Origin: Bacteroidales bacterium
GTDB lineage: Bacteria > Bacteroidota > Bacteroidia > Bacteroidales > Marinilabiliaceae
DNA length: 64,000 bases
Assembly: GCA_003249255.1 (NCBI GenBank)
Contig: QKJP01000017.1
Span: forward strand, 1-64,000
Reading direction: 5' to 3'
Shown here: one piece after another, positions 36,370 through 46,440 of the stretch
How the letters are laid out: every line of letters begins with the position of its first letter
How positions within the stretch are numbered: position 1 is the first letter of the stretch
Made by a program: the position numbers and the translations under genes
Notes under the pieces: model-generated
Told to the model about the DNA's origin: nothing
What the model saw: the letters and a program-made list of their open reading frames with translations, nothing else
The model's database searches: none

Positions 36370-39300
36370 ATGAAAAGATTATACGTACTCATATTTATTT
36401 GGATGTGCTTAATCACTTTGGGCGTTTCTACCAGAGCACAAACACCAAATATAACAACATATGACCCACTACAAGCAGCAATTAATGTTCCTGCAGACCA
36501 AACGCTACAACTTACTTTTGATACGAACATTCAATTTAATCCTTCGATTACAAGGTATTACATTGAAATTTATGAAATTGGGAATCTAATTCCCGTATAT
36601 GAATCTCAAATAAGAGCCGGAAGTGCTGATAATGGAGCATCTATTGCAGGAAATGTGCTCACTATTGACCCGCCAACTACCTTTAATGGTAGTACTGAAC
36701 ATTATGTACTTATTGATCCAGATGGTATATTAGCTGATCCATCCGGAGACCCTTTCCCGGGTATCATTTCTACAACACAGTGGACTTTTACAACTGAAGC
36801 TTTGACCGATCCACCAGCTGTTTTATCTTATGATCCTATTCAAAACGAAGTAGATGTACCGGTCAATAAAACATTTATTCTGACTTTTGTCGATGACATC
36901 AAATTTAATCCATCCTCAACACGGTATTACATAGAAATATTTGAAGATGGAAATCCAATCTCTGTCTATGAATCAGTCGTTAGATTTGGGGCTGCTAGTA
37001 ATGGGACATCCATTTTAAACAATGTATTAACCATAGACCCACCAAATTCTTTAAATGGAAATACTATACATTATATAACTATTAACCCAGATGCGATTTT
37101 ATCAGACCCGGGCAATGTTCCGTTTTCCGGAATTTTGGATCCGAATCAGTGGCGTTTTACTACAGTAAATTTAAATCCCCCCTCCATTTTAACTTACAAT
37201 CCTACTCAAGGTGAGATTGATGTTCCGGTTGACAAAACTTTAACCTTAACGTTTCAAGAAAACATTAAATTCAATCCTTCATCCACGCGATACTACATCG
37301 AAATATTTGAAGATGGAAATCCAACATCTATATACACGTCACAAGTGAGAAATGGAATTGCTGATAATGGAGCATCAATTTTAAACAATGTATTAACCAT
37401 TGATCCACCAACCGATTTTATAGATAACACAATTCATTATGTAACCATAGAGGCAAATGCAATTTTATCGGATCCTGGCGATTTACCATTTACTGGGATT
37501 TCAGATCCTAACCAATGGAGATTTACAACGGTTGATATAATTCCCCCGGTTATTACGGATTACACCCCTAGCCAAGGTGTAGTGGATGTACCTATAGATC
37601 AAATAATTAACCTAACATTTTCTCAAAACATTAAATTCAATCCTTCTGCAACTCGCTATTATATTGACATCTATGAATTAGGCAATCCAACACCCATCTA
37701 CGAGTCTCAAATACGAAATGGAATAGCTGATAATGGGGCTTCAATTTTAAATAATGTCTTAACAATTGATGCGCCAATTAATTTCTCAAATAGCACAACC
37801 CATTATGTCATAATAGATGCAGATGGCATTTTATCCAACCCCGGAGACATACCTTTTGCAGGCATTTTAGATCCGGCAACCTATGAATTCACGACCATTC
37901 TACCAGCACCTACAACCACTTTTAATCCTCTTAGTGGATCTACAGGTGTGAGTATCTTAAGCAACGTTACGATAAATTATGATTTACCAATAAGAAATAT
38001 TGATGCCAGTGAAATAACCGAGTTAAACCTTAGTAACTTAATTACATTTGAAACCGGGGGCACTCCTATCCCATATACTGCAACCATAAATCTGGAAAAA
38101 ACCAGTATTACGATTGATCCGGATTCCGATCTTCCAATGGATTCTCAAATTGATGTAAGCATTCTGCCGGTTGAAAACATGGTAGGAGTTGAGCAATCGA
38201 CCAGTCAGCTATGCTCCTTTTCAACCGACTTATTCAATGTATGGAACGGTTCTGTATCAACAGACTTTGCCGACAATAACAATTGGAATTCTCCATACGT
38301 AAATGGTTTTTCAATTCACATACCCTACCCATGTACATTCTATCCGGCTATTACAAGCAATCAAAGAAGAGCAAATATATGCACAGTGGATGCAGGCGCC
38401 AGTTTAACAATCAATGCCGGAGGCAGATTAACGGTGGATGATTATTTTGAACTAAAATCATCCAATTCGGAAACCATTGGCAATGCCAACTTTATTAATA
38501 ACGGAACATTAAGTATTTCGCAAGGTGCAGAAACCAGGGTTTTACAAGAAATTTCTACAGAACCTTACGATTATTACTTTTCAAGTCCGGTAGCATCTGC
38601 CAGTATTTCATCAATTGGGTGCAATGGGCAAGTATGGGAAAGAATGCCGGGTTACTGGTCTGAATTAGCCACAACTGATCCCTTTACTCCTGGTCAAGGC
38701 TATGTAGGGTGGAGTACCGCTGGAACAACTTGGACTTTTAGCGGAGACATCAACAATAATGCATCTTACCAAATGAATGCAGTTAGAACAGCGTCTCCAA
38801 ATAATTATGGATGGAACCTAGCCGGAAATCCCTACCCCTGCTCTATCGATTTTAAATACATTTATGACAATGGCTTTACCACTAACTTAAACAGTTCATT
38901 CTATATCAGGATAATTGGAACAAATCAACAAGGAGCTTACAATGCTGCAACAGATTTAGCAACAAATTTAAATTCACCAAATCCTGCACATATTCCATCC
39001 TTACATGCTTTTTATGTACAAGTAGATATTGCCCAAACCAATGGTTCAATCACAGTTCCAAAGGAAGCCAGAGTTGGCACTAATTTCACTTATTTAAAAA
39101 GCGGATCAACACTGACACCTCATTTAAAACTGGAGGGTATTAATGGTACCAAATCTGACGAATTAGCCATAGCATTTTTAGCTGACGCAAGTGATAATTA
39201 TGACTTGTATGACACAGAAAAACAATTTGCCAGTGACAGTTATAATTTTCTTCAGTTGTATACTATTAATGACATGAAAAACCTTACTATTGATACGTAT

Positions 39301-39786
39301 AAGACTTATGCAGGAGGTAAAAGTATTGATCTCGGCTATCAGGCAAGTCAATATGGCGAATATCACATCAAACTTAAATCGATGGTAAATTTTTCTGATC
39401 AATTAGATGTCGTTCTTGAAGATAAAAGTTTAGGAACCTTAACTGCATTGCAACCAGGTTCAGAATTGAGTTTTACTTCAGACAAAGGTCGATATGAAGA
39501 TCGCTTCACGCTTCATTTATCAGAAGCAATCAGCACCCAAGAAAATTATAATACCATAGATTTACCAATTAAAATTTATTCTCAAGAGAAAAGCATCTAT
39601 ATTTTATTGCCTGAAGTAGCTGATCCTATATTCAAAATACTTAATACAAATGGACAAATTATTGAATCCGGAAAACTAAGTTCCAACTTGTTAAACATTA
39701 TTAATACAAACTATTCATCAGGTATCTTTTTAATACAGATCATATCAAAAGAAGGTAATTATACTGAAAAATTGATAATTAAGTAA
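36370..39786 (+). CDS. Large secreted Ig-like repeat protein with T9SS sorting domain
   Basis: 1138 residues with a signal peptide (MKRLYVLIFIWMCLITLGVS). Four near-identical repeats of about 120 residues follow (DNA about 36442-37900), each with a DVP(V/I)-x-LTF lead, F-NPS-TRYYI-I-E and NGASILNNVLTID. They resemble bacterial Ig-like (Big_5/SbsA) domains. A diverged fifth unit and an 'NWNSPYVNG' surface-type region come next. The C-terminus (about 1065-1138: IKIYSQEKSIYILLP, GIFLIQIISKEG, EKLIIK) is a type A T9SS sorting signal. Probably a surface or secreted adhesin. I use ATG 36370 instead of an upstream TTG. Confidence 0.88.
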   Translation: MKRLYVLIFIWMCLITLGVSTRAQTPNITTYDPLQAAINVPADQTLQLTFDTNIQFNPSITRYYIEIYEIGNLIPVYESQIRAGSADNGASIAGNVLTIDPPTTFNGSTEHYVLIDPDGILADPSGDPFPGIISTTQWTFTTEALTDPPAVLSYDPIQNEVDVPVNKTFILTFVDDIKFNPSSTRYYIEIFEDGNPISVYESVVRFGAASNGTSILNNVLTIDPPNSLNGNTIHYITINPDAILSDPGNVPFSGILDPNQWRFTTVNLNPPSILTYNPTQGEIDVPVDKTLTLTFQENIKFNPSSTRYYIEIFEDGNPTSIYTSQVRNGIADNGASILNNVLTIDPPTDFIDNTIHYVTIEANAILSDPGDLPFTGISDPNQWRFTTVDIIPPVITDYTPSQGVVDVPIDQIINLTFSQNIKFNPSATRYYIDIYELGNPTPIYESQIRNGIADNGASILNNVLTIDAPINFSNSTTHYVIIDADGILSNPGDIPFAGILDPATYEFTTILPAPTTTFNPLSGSTGVSILSNVTINYDLPIRNIDASEITELNLSNLITFETGGTPIPYTATINLEKTSITIDPDSDLPMDSQIDVSILPVENMVGVEQSTSQLCSFSTDLFNVWNGSVSTDFADNNNWNSPYVNGFSIHIPYPCTFYPAITSNQRRANICTVDAGASLTINAGGRLTVDDYFELKSSNSETIGNANFINNGTLSISQGAETRVLQEISTEPYDYYFSSPVASASISSIGCNGQVWERMPGYWSELATTDPFTPGQGYVGWSTAGTTWTFSGDINNNASYQMNAVRTASPNNYGWNLAGNPYPCSIDFKYIYDNGFTTNLNSSFYIRIIGTNQQGAYNAATDLATNLNSPNPAHIPSLHAFYVQVDIAQTNGSITVPKEARVGTNFTYLKSGSTLTPHLKLEGINGTKSDELAIAFLADASDNYDLYDTEKQFASDSYNFLQLYTINDMKNLTIDTYKTYAGGKSIDLGYQASQYGEYHIKLKSMVNFSDQLDVVLEDKSLGTLTALQPGSELSFTSDKGRYEDRFTLHLSEAISTQENYNTIDLPIKIYSQEKSIYILLPEVADPIFKILNTNGQIIESGKLSSNLLNIINTNYSSGIFLIQIISKEGNYTEKLIIK
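36442..37900 (+). repeat. Four tandem coding repeats of about 360 bp
   Basis: Units begin near 36442, 36817, 37177 and 37543. Units 2 and 3 are the most similar at the DNA level, for example around AACAATGTATTAACCAT. The pattern suggests repeat copy-number change by recombination. Confidence 0.75.
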
Positions 39787-39813
39787 TATCTTTAATTCAA
39801 GTATAGTTATCAA

Positions 39814-39987
39814 ATGAAAAATAAAAGAAGCTATATAAAACCTGTCATCACTACTTTTGATATCGATAGCAAAATATCACTGGTTATGATGACGAGTGAA
39901 GGTGATATACCTATCGACCCGAGAGGAGCTCCTCCGCGGACACAAAATGCCTTTAAAGAAAATCCTTTTGAAAAAAGAAAAAAATAG
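39814..39987 (+). CDS. Small hypothetical protein (57 aa) behind the Ig-repeat gene
   Basis: ATG 39814 to TAG 39985-39987. The product begins MKNKRSYIKPVITTFDIDSK and ends NAFKENPFEKRKK, with a Met-rich centre (LVMMTSEGD) and a Pro-rich patch (PIDPRGAPPR). The pattern of a basic start with YIKP, a short core and a C-terminal ENPF-like tail resembles small proteins seen widely in Bacteroidota whose role is unknown. It lies 27 bases after the T9SS cargo gene and ends in a terminator, so it is probably the last gene of that unit. Confidence 0.7.
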   Translation: MKNKRSYIKPVITTFDIDSKISLVMMTSEGDIPIDPRGAPPRTQNAFKENPFEKRKK

Positions 39988-40013
39988 AGCAGCTTTTATG
40001 GCTGCTTTTTTTT
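39988..40013 (+). terminator. Terminator after the 57-aa ORF
   Basis: AGCAGC (39988-39993) and GCTGCT (40001-40006) form a six-pair stem with a seven-base loop, followed by a T run to 40013. It begins directly after the TAG stop codon. Confidence 0.8.
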
Positions 40014-40094
40014 ACTCCAAACATCAAACTCTTATCTCCTCAACCAACCCCAGCACCCCATTGTCTAAAAAAATGGTAATATGAAGTATTTTAC

Positions 40095-40102
40095 TAATTT
40101 TG
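40095..40102 (+). promoter_or_regulatory. Promoter -7 box of rlmD
   Basis: Perfect TAATTTTG, 20 bases before the GTG at 40123. No convincing -33 element is at the usual spacing, so the leader would be very short. Confidence 0.5.
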
Positions 40103-40122
40103 CAGCCTAAAATTTATTAAAA

Positions 40123-41532
40123 GTGGGAAGATCGCGAAAGAAAAAACCTTTATTAAAGGAGGTTGAAATTACCGATGTGGCTGCCGAAGGGAAAGCCATG
40201 ACTAGAGTTGAAGACAGAGTTGTGTTTGTTCAAAAAGCAGTACCTGGAGATATTGTAGATGTACAGGTTACAAAAAAAAGAAAAAACTATTATGAAGGTC
40301 ACCCTGTCTTTTTCCACAAGTACAGTGACATAAGGCAAGAACCTTTTTGCGAACACTTTGGTACGTGTGGAGGTTGTAAATGGCAAGCTCTTCCTTACGA
40401 ACATCAACTAAAATATAAAGAACGTGAAGTAATTAATAACCTTCAACGTATTGGTAAGGTTGTATTACCAGAGTGCACTCCTATATTAGGTTCCAAAGAA
40501 ACCAAATACTACCGAAATAAAATGGAGTATACCTTCTCTAATAAAAAATGGTTAACCTTTGAGCAATTAGATTCCGGTGAAGAAATTAAACACAGAGAAG
40601 GAGTTGGTTTTCATATTCCGGGGATGTTTGATAAAATTGTAGATATCAACCATTGTCACTTGCAAATAGAACCTTCTAATGCAATCAGACTAGCCATTAA
40701 AGAGTATGCTTTTGAACACGGCTTAAGTTTCTTTGACTTACGATTTCAAGAAGGTTTTTTACGAACACTCATCATCAGAACAAGTTCTACCGGTGAAATA
40801 ATGGTTATATTAACCTTTTTTCATGAAGATCGGGAAGCAAGAGAAGCCTTACTCAACTTCATAGCTGATAAATTCCCTGAAATTACATCTTTAATGTATG
40901 TGATCAATTCTAAGGCGAATGATACAATTACCGATCAGGAAGTTGTTTGTTTTAAAGGGAGTGACCACATCTTTGAAGAAATGGAAGGTTTAAAATTTAA
41001 GATTGGTCCTAAATCTTTCTATCAAACCAACTCGGAGCAAGCTTATGAGCTTTATAAAGTAACCAGAGACTTTGCCGGTTTAAAAGGAGATGAAATTGTT
41101 TATGACCTATACACGGGTACAGGTACCATAGCTAATTTTGTGGCCAAACAAGCAAAAAAAGTGATTGGTGTTGAATATGTTCCTGAAGCTATAGAAGATG
41201 CAAAGGTTAACGCTGAATTAAATGGCATCACCAATACATCGTTTTACGCCGGAGACATGAAAGATGTACTAAATGAAGACTTCATTCAAGAAAATGGCCA
41301 TCCGGATGTGATGATTGTTGATCCTCCTAGAGCGGGGATGCACGCTGATGTGGTAAATACCCTGATTAAAACAGCACCTGAAAAAATTGTATATGTAAGC
41401 TGTAACTCAGCTACTCAAGCCAGAGATTTGAATCTGTTAGATCAAATATACAAAGTTACAAAAGTTCAGCCGGTGGATATGTTCCCACAAACGCACCATG
41501 TTGAGAATGTGGTATTATTAGAGAAGAAATAA
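40123..41532 (+). CDS. rlmD: 23S rRNA (uracil-5-)-methyltransferase RlmD-type
   Basis: Makes m5U in rRNA, or in tRNA for some relatives. The 469-residue protein has an N-terminal TRAM domain (about 8-65) and the Fe-S cysteine cluster CEHFGTCGGCKW. SAM motifs are DLYTGTGTIANF and FYAGDMKDVL, the catalytic block is IVDPPRAGMH, and the active Cys lies in YVSCNSATQARDL. The start is GTG at 40123 (GRSRKKKPLLK), which fits the basic TRAM lead-in. It converges with trxB across a bidirectional terminator. Confidence 0.9.
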   Translation: MGRSRKKKPLLKEVEITDVAAEGKAMTRVEDRVVFVQKAVPGDIVDVQVTKKRKNYYEGHPVFFHKYSDIRQEPFCEHFGTCGGCKWQALPYEHQLKYKEREVINNLQRIGKVVLPECTPILGSKETKYYRNKMEYTFSNKKWLTFEQLDSGEEIKHREGVGFHIPGMFDKIVDINHCHLQIEPSNAIRLAIKEYAFEHGLSFFDLRFQEGFLRTLIIRTSSTGEIMVILTFFHEDREAREALLNFIADKFPEITSLMYVINSKANDTITDQEVVCFKGSDHIFEEMEGLKFKIGPKSFYQTNSEQAYELYKVTRDFAGLKGDEIVYDLYTGTGTIANFVAKQAKKVIGVEYVPEAIEDAKVNAELNGITNTSFYAGDMKDVLNEDFIQENGHPDVMIVDPPRAGMHADVVNTLIKTAPEKIVYVSCNSATQARDLNLLDQIYKVTKVQPVDMFPQTHHVENVVLLEKK

Positions 41533-41607
41533 ATATGCTATTGTTTTCATTAGAAAATGCGAGAATTAGGTTGCTTTAAATAATTGAAGACATCTTGTTA
41601 ATAAGAT

Positions 41608-41642
41608 AAAAAGCGGATTGAAAATATATCAATCCGCTTTTA
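41608..41642. terminator. Bidirectional terminator between rlmD and trxB
   Basis: AAAAGCGGATTGA (41609-41621) and TCAATCCGCTTTT (41629-41641) pair exactly (13 pairs) around a seven-base loop, with A and T runs on both sides. It lies 75 bases past rlmD and 82 past the trxB stop. Confidence 0.9.
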
Positions 41643-41723
41643 TATTATTTTGTAACCGATGAATGGTTATGATGTGATATAAAATAATTACCACATTTAC
41701 CCATTATTCAATTTCACACTTTA

Positions 41724-42725
41724 TTAATCCTGTTCTGATAAGAAACGCTCTGCATCAATAGCAGCCATACAACCAGAACCAGCTGCAGTCACAGCTTGAC
41801 GATATTGCGTATCCTGAACATCACCACAAGCAAACACACCTTCTACGTTTGTTTTAGCAGTACCGGGAATGGTTTTTATATAGCCCACTTCATCAGTGTC
41901 AACATAGCCTTTCACTAAATCAGAATTAGGCTGATGTCCAATTGCTAAAAAGAAACCATCGATTTCAATTTTCACTTCTTCTTCTTCAGGTGTACCAAGA
42001 TTTTTAACAAGTGTTACACCTTCTACAACTCCATCACCAAATAATCCTTTTGTTTGATGTTTCCATAACACTTCGATATTCTGGGTTTTGAATACGCGTT
42101 CTTGCATTACCTTTGAAGCTCTTAATTCATCACGGCGAACAATCATATACACTTTTTCTGCTAAACCGGCTAAATAAATAGCCTCTTCACATGCAGTATC
42201 ACCTCCACCAACTACAGCAACTTTTTTACCTCTGTAAAAGAATCCATCACAGGTGGCGCATGCAGAAACACCTGAACCGGCATATTTACTTTCATCCGGA
42301 ATACCTAAATATTTGGCTGTTGCTCCTGTGGCAATAATTAATGTTTCTGCTTCTATTACTCTACTTCCATCAACGGTAATTTTAAATGGACGTTCTGATA
42401 AGTCGGCATTTGTTACATATCCAAAACGAATATCGGTTCCAAAACGCATTGCTTGACTCTTTAAATCTTCCATCATCTCAGGACCTGTAATACCCGATGG
42501 ATATCCAGGAAAATTTTCAACTTCATTTGTAGTAGTTAATTGACCTCCAGGTTGAAGACCTTCATATAGAACCGGGCTTAAATTAGCACGAGAAGCATAA
42601 ATAGCAGCAGTGTATCCGGCAGGTCCGGATCCCACAATAAATACTTTCACTTTTTCAACTTCACCACTTTCTATATTTTTTTCTTTTGGAGCATCCATGT
42701 TCTCCATTTTTTCAAATAACGCCAT
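41724..42725 (-). CDS. trxB: Thioredoxin-disulfide reductase
   Basis: FAD/NADPH flavoenzyme keeping thioredoxin reduced. The 333-residue protein has FAD-binding IVGSGPAGYTAA (30-41), the redox pair C156-A-T-C159 in ACATCDGFF, NADPH-binding VVGGGDTACEEA and the FAD end GVFACGDVQD. A 25-residue charged N-terminal extension (MENMDAPKEKNIESGEVEK) precedes the first strand, which is longer than usual. Single gene. It can supply electrons to the 2-Cys peroxiredoxin at 11.1 kb. Confidence 0.95.
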   Translation of the reverse strand: MALFEKMENMDAPKEKNIESGEVEKVKVFIVGSGPAGYTAAIYASRANLSPVLYEGLQPGGQLTTTNEVENFPGYPSGITGPEMMEDLKSQAMRFGTDIRFGYVTNADLSERPFKITVDGSRVIEAETLIIATGATAKYLGIPDESKYAGSGVSACATCDGFFYRGKKVAVVGGGDTACEEAIYLAGLAEKVYMIVRRDELRASKVMQERVFKTQNIEVLWKHQTKGLFGDGVVEGVTLVKNLGTPEEEEVKIEIDGFFLAIGHQPNSDLVKGYVDTDEVGYIKTIPGTAKTNVEGVFACGDVQDTQYRQAVTAAGSGCMAAIDAERFLSEQD

Positions 42726-42860
42726 ATAATTATACTTTAATTTTTTTCACTTACTCTTTTCAATATTTATACCAAGCTCAAAAGTTGACATAAATCATTT
42801 TAATCCCACAAAATAAGTGCATTTTGTCAGATTTTCATGACAAGATATTCAGTTCTTATT

Positions 42861-43787
42861 TTATTTTGTAAATAACAATGAATCGACATGAAAGTTTAAA
42901 CCTGCGATCACGCCTAATCCTCCATTAACGTTGTTATGAATTTTTAAGGATTCATAAATTGGTAAACCCTCATAACCCTCCGAAATAATTTTAGACCTAA
43001 AGAAAGCGTAATAGTCAAAGGTTAAATGATATAAGTAAATACTAATTTTCACTTTCTCTTCGTAATAGTCTAAAAAATATTCAGTTTCAGGAATGTTAAA
43101 CCGCAAAGCATAATAACTACCATCAAACAAATAATCGGTAAATAAACCTTGGAAGTTCAATCCCTGTAAAATAGATCCACTTTCATCATATTGGTAAAAA
43201 ACAGGATCTTCCTTCTCTATACTTACCACCCTTCGGGTATAATATGGTTTGGTTCCAAGAGTACCCCATCCTTCGCGAACAACATGTAACTGATAAAAAT
43301 TATCATTAACAGGATCATCTTTAAACAGTAATTTACATTCCAAAAACCTTTTTTCCGGCTTCCCTTCTATTTTTGATTTTATTGAGGTTGTATCAATTTT
43401 TATAACCGGAACATATTCCGGTATACGCGTTGAGCCGGTGATAATTCTTCCTCCCGATTCAAAACTCTCTACTTTTACAACATCACCTGCTTTAAATATA
43501 AATTCTTTCCAATTACTCCAAGCAGTGTCTTTTGGTAACAGATATGTTCCAAGAGGATTCTCGTTCAAATATATCCGAAAACGTCCTTCAGAAAACAATT
43601 GATAATTACTTGGCGATAAAATACTGGTACTCTTTCCTGTAAATAAATTTAATGCACTATCCGGATAAATAAAAGAATACATCACCAGTTCTTCAGGTAC
43701 ATCTGCAATATTCATTTCTATTTCTTTCTCACAAGATGTAAAAGCAAGAACAAAAATGACCGGTAATATGTATATCAATTTTCTCAA
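42861..43787 (-). CDS. DUF4249-type lipoprotein
   Basis: 308 residues with a lipoprotein signal ending AFTSC, then EKEIEMNIADVPEELVMYSFIYPDSALN. This opening with 'VPEELVMYS-x-I-x-P' is characteristic of DUF4249 proteins, which accompany TonB-dependent receptors with FecR/sigma regulation. It starts one base after the receptor stop and is the last gene of the operon. Likely an outer-membrane partner of the receptor; ligand unknown. Confidence 0.88.
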   Translation of the reverse strand: MRKLIYILPVIFVLAFTSCEKEIEMNIADVPEELVMYSFIYPDSALNLFTGKSTSILSPSNYQLFSEGRFRIYLNENPLGTYLLPKDTAWSNWKEFIFKAGDVVKVESFESGGRIITGSTRIPEYVPVIKIDTTSIKSKIEGKPEKRFLECKLLFKDDPVNDNFYQLHVVREGWGTLGTKPYYTRRVVSIEKEDPVFYQYDESGSILQGLNFQGLFTDYLFDGSYYALRFNIPETEYFLDYYEEKVKISIYLYHLTFDYYAFFRSKIISEGYEGLPIYESLKIHNNVNGGLGVIAGLNFHVDSLLFTK

Positions 43788-43788
43788 A

Positions 43789-46431
43789 CTAAAACTTTAA
43801 AGCATACCTTACATAGGGTATGGGTATTGGAAACAAACTAAACTGATTTAGAGTCCTTTGTGAATCAGCACCATCTTGTGATCCGGAAAAGTATAAGAAA
43901 TAAGGATTTTGACGACTATAAGCATTAATTACCCCAAAACTCCATAAACGCTCACCTTTCTTTGTATCTTTTGTAAAATTAAACCCAATATCTAAGCGAT
44001 GATAATCCGGCATTCGATAATTATTTCGTGAATCGATATGCTCATTATAATTGTGATTAAAAGGTTTTTCTCCCGTTGGCATCGGTGGTGAATAATATTT
44101 TGATTCTGCTAAAGTAATAGGACTACCTGTTCCATAAGTCCAGCTAACAGACAAATTTGCTTTTTTCTTAAAATGATAAGTTGTATAAATAGAGATATCA
44201 TGTGTCCGGTCAAAGTTAGCCGGAAAAGCCTCTCCATTATTTATATTCGTATCCTTAAATTGATTGATAGTTTTAGAGAAAGTATAACCAATCCATCCGG
44301 TTACCCGGCCGCTACTTTTTTGCAGTAAGATCTCTAATCCTTTTGACTCCCCGATTCCACTAGATAGTTTATCATCCCATTCCAATGTAAAATCAAAAAA
44401 ATTAGTTTCATTCCTAAAGGTCAAAATATTCTGAAAGTCTTTAAAATAAGCCTCTAAGGAAACATTAAAACCACTACTTATCTCATATTCCACCCCAAAC
44501 GCATATTGGGTGGTTTGCATGGGTTCGGTTTTTTCAGAAACAGGTAGCCAAATATCTGTAGGCATGCTTATCAATGATGAACGAAGCAAATGTAAATATT
44601 GAGTCATTTTACTATAAGAGGCCTTTATTGCACCTGAAGTCCCCCAAAGGTACCTGCAAGAGATTCGCGGCTCTAAAGATTGATAAAAAGAATTTGGAAC
44701 AAAAAAAGAAGAATATCTTAAACCCGCATTGACTTTTACCCTTTTTAGTATTTGAAAATCATCTTCAAGGTAAAGGCTATATTCTGTTCTCAACAAATCT
44801 TCACCCCCATATATTGTATCCAAGCTTGCCCCACCAACAACATCATTGGCAACCACATTGATTCCCGGATAAAAAACATGTTTGATAAGGCCTGATCCCA
44901 TACGAATGTGATGATTATTGGATGGTAAATAATTTAAATCGATTTTTGCTGTAAAATCTCTGATCCCACTGAAATAAGTTTGTTCACCATAATTCCATTC
45001 GCCATCTGACAAATAATTTTGAAGATGTCGCACATCAAAGCGATAATTACTATAACTACAAGTGAAATTTGAAAATAACTTAGCTCCAAACAAATGGGTC
45101 CATCTTGCTGAACCAATAATATTCCTCCAACCTATTTCATTTTCATCCTCGGTAATAGCAAAACTTCCATTCGCACTTAAAGGCATTTCCTGCCTATTAA
45201 AATATGCTCCATATTTATCTTTTCCGGTAAAACCACTAATGTATAGATTATCATTATCAGATAGTTTAAAACTTACTTTTCCATTTAAGTCGTAGAAGTA
45301 ATACCGACTTTTATCGCCATCATCTTGAAAAAAATCGGCAATCAAATCATAATACGTTCGTCGAAAAGAAAGGGAAAATGAAGACTTTTCCTTTTTTATT
45401 GGTCCTTCAATTGCAAATTTGGAGGATAACAGACCTAAACTAGCACTTCCCTGATATTTTTGCTTATTTCCTTCATATAAGCGTATATCCATTACCGATG
45501 ACAAGCGGCCACCATAGCGAGCAGGAAATCCACCTTTAATTACTTCAATGCGATTAACAGCATCTGCATTAATAACAGAAAAGAATCCTAATAAATGATC
45601 AATATTATAGACCGGTACATCATCTATTAACACCAGATTTTGATCAGGTCCACCACCTCGCACATACAGTCCAGCATTACCTTCACCCCCACTCTGAATA
45701 CCCGGCAACAATTGAATGGTTTTAATCACATCTGATTCTCCGAGAAGTAGTGGTACATTTTTTACCTGCTCGACAGGGAGATGAATGGTACTTGTACGTG
45801 CACTGTTCAATAACCCCGGATAACGTTCACCTGTCACTTTCACCTCTCCTAAATCACTTTTGGGTAAAAGTGAAACATTAATAATGGTATCAGATTTTAA
45901 ATTAAAATGAGAAACAACTTTATCATAACCAACATAGGAACAAACCAACTTTGCAGATCCTTGAGGCAATATTAATGTGTAGTAACCAAAATTATTTGTT
46001 ACCGTTCCTTGAAGCGTATTTAAATCATAAACGTTAGCCTGTAAAAGGGATTCAAAATTGGTTTGATCACGGATGTATCCTCGAACCACATAGCGTGGCG
46101 TTGATGCATTATCTGGTTCCAGGATAATTTTCCGTCCACGAATTTCATGTTTTACCGGACAGTTTAAAAACAATTCATCTAGAAAGCTCTGAATTGTACC
46201 ACTTGTATTAATTAAAGTAAGATTAGATTTAAAGCAAACTAAATTGCTGTAACTAAAGATAACATCAGCTTGTTTTTCAATTTCGGATAGAAAAAATTCA
46301 GTACTTCCTTCTGTAGTCTGAAAAGTAATGGGAGTAAATAAAAGTTTTTGCCCATTACCTTTGGCCGTTACCAAGACAATGAGCAAAAAAAGTAAAATTA
46401 ATCTATGCTGATATAAAAATCTCGAATTCAC
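43789..46431 (-). CDS. TonB-dependent receptor with STN and carboxypeptidase-like domains
   Basis: 880 residues. After the signal (1-27) comes an STN signalling domain (about 33-105: ITFQTTEGSTEFFLSEIEKQ), a carboxypeptidase-regulatory-like domain (112-190: YVVRGYIRD, TVTNNFGYYTL), a plug (about 205-320: VYVRGGG-like LYVRGGGPDQNLVLIDDVPVYN) and a 22-strand barrel ending VRYALKF. The STN domain signals through FecR to the ECF sigma factor encoded upstream. Ten bases after fecR. The transported ligand cannot be told from sequence. Confidence 0.93.
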   Translation of the reverse strand: MNSRFLYQHRLILLFLLIVLVTAKGNGQKLLFTPITFQTTEGSTEFFLSEIEKQADVIFSYSNLVCFKSNLTLINTSGTIQSFLDELFLNCPVKHEIRGRKIILEPDNASTPRYVVRGYIRDQTNFESLLQANVYDLNTLQGTVTNNFGYYTLILPQGSAKLVCSYVGYDKVVSHFNLKSDTIINVSLLPKSDLGEVKVTGERYPGLLNSARTSTIHLPVEQVKNVPLLLGESDVIKTIQLLPGIQSGGEGNAGLYVRGGGPDQNLVLIDDVPVYNIDHLLGFFSVINADAVNRIEVIKGGFPARYGGRLSSVMDIRLYEGNKQKYQGSASLGLLSSKFAIEGPIKKEKSSFSLSFRRTYYDLIADFFQDDGDKSRYYFYDLNGKVSFKLSDNDNLYISGFTGKDKYGAYFNRQEMPLSANGSFAITEDENEIGWRNIIGSARWTHLFGAKLFSNFTCSYSNYRFDVRHLQNYLSDGEWNYGEQTYFSGIRDFTAKIDLNYLPSNNHHIRMGSGLIKHVFYPGINVVANDVVGGASLDTIYGGEDLLRTEYSLYLEDDFQILKRVKVNAGLRYSSFFVPNSFYQSLEPRISCRYLWGTSGAIKASYSKMTQYLHLLRSSLISMPTDIWLPVSEKTEPMQTTQYAFGVEYEISSGFNVSLEAYFKDFQNILTFRNETNFFDFTLEWDDKLSSGIGESKGLEILLQKSSGRVTGWIGYTFSKTINQFKDTNINNGEAFPANFDRTHDISIYTTYHFKKKANLSVSWTYGTGSPITLAESKYYSPPMPTGEKPFNHNYNEHIDSRNNYRMPDYHRLDIGFNFTKDTKKGERLWSFGVINAYSRQNPYFLYFSGSQDGADSQRTLNQFSLFPIPIPYVRYALKF

Positions 46432-46440
46432 ATCGGAAAA

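Noticed and set aside
39896-40084. 62-codon ORF after the Ig-repeat gene
   Set aside because: It overlaps the 57-residue ORF in another frame, runs through the terminator, and has a Lys/Ser-rich random composition.
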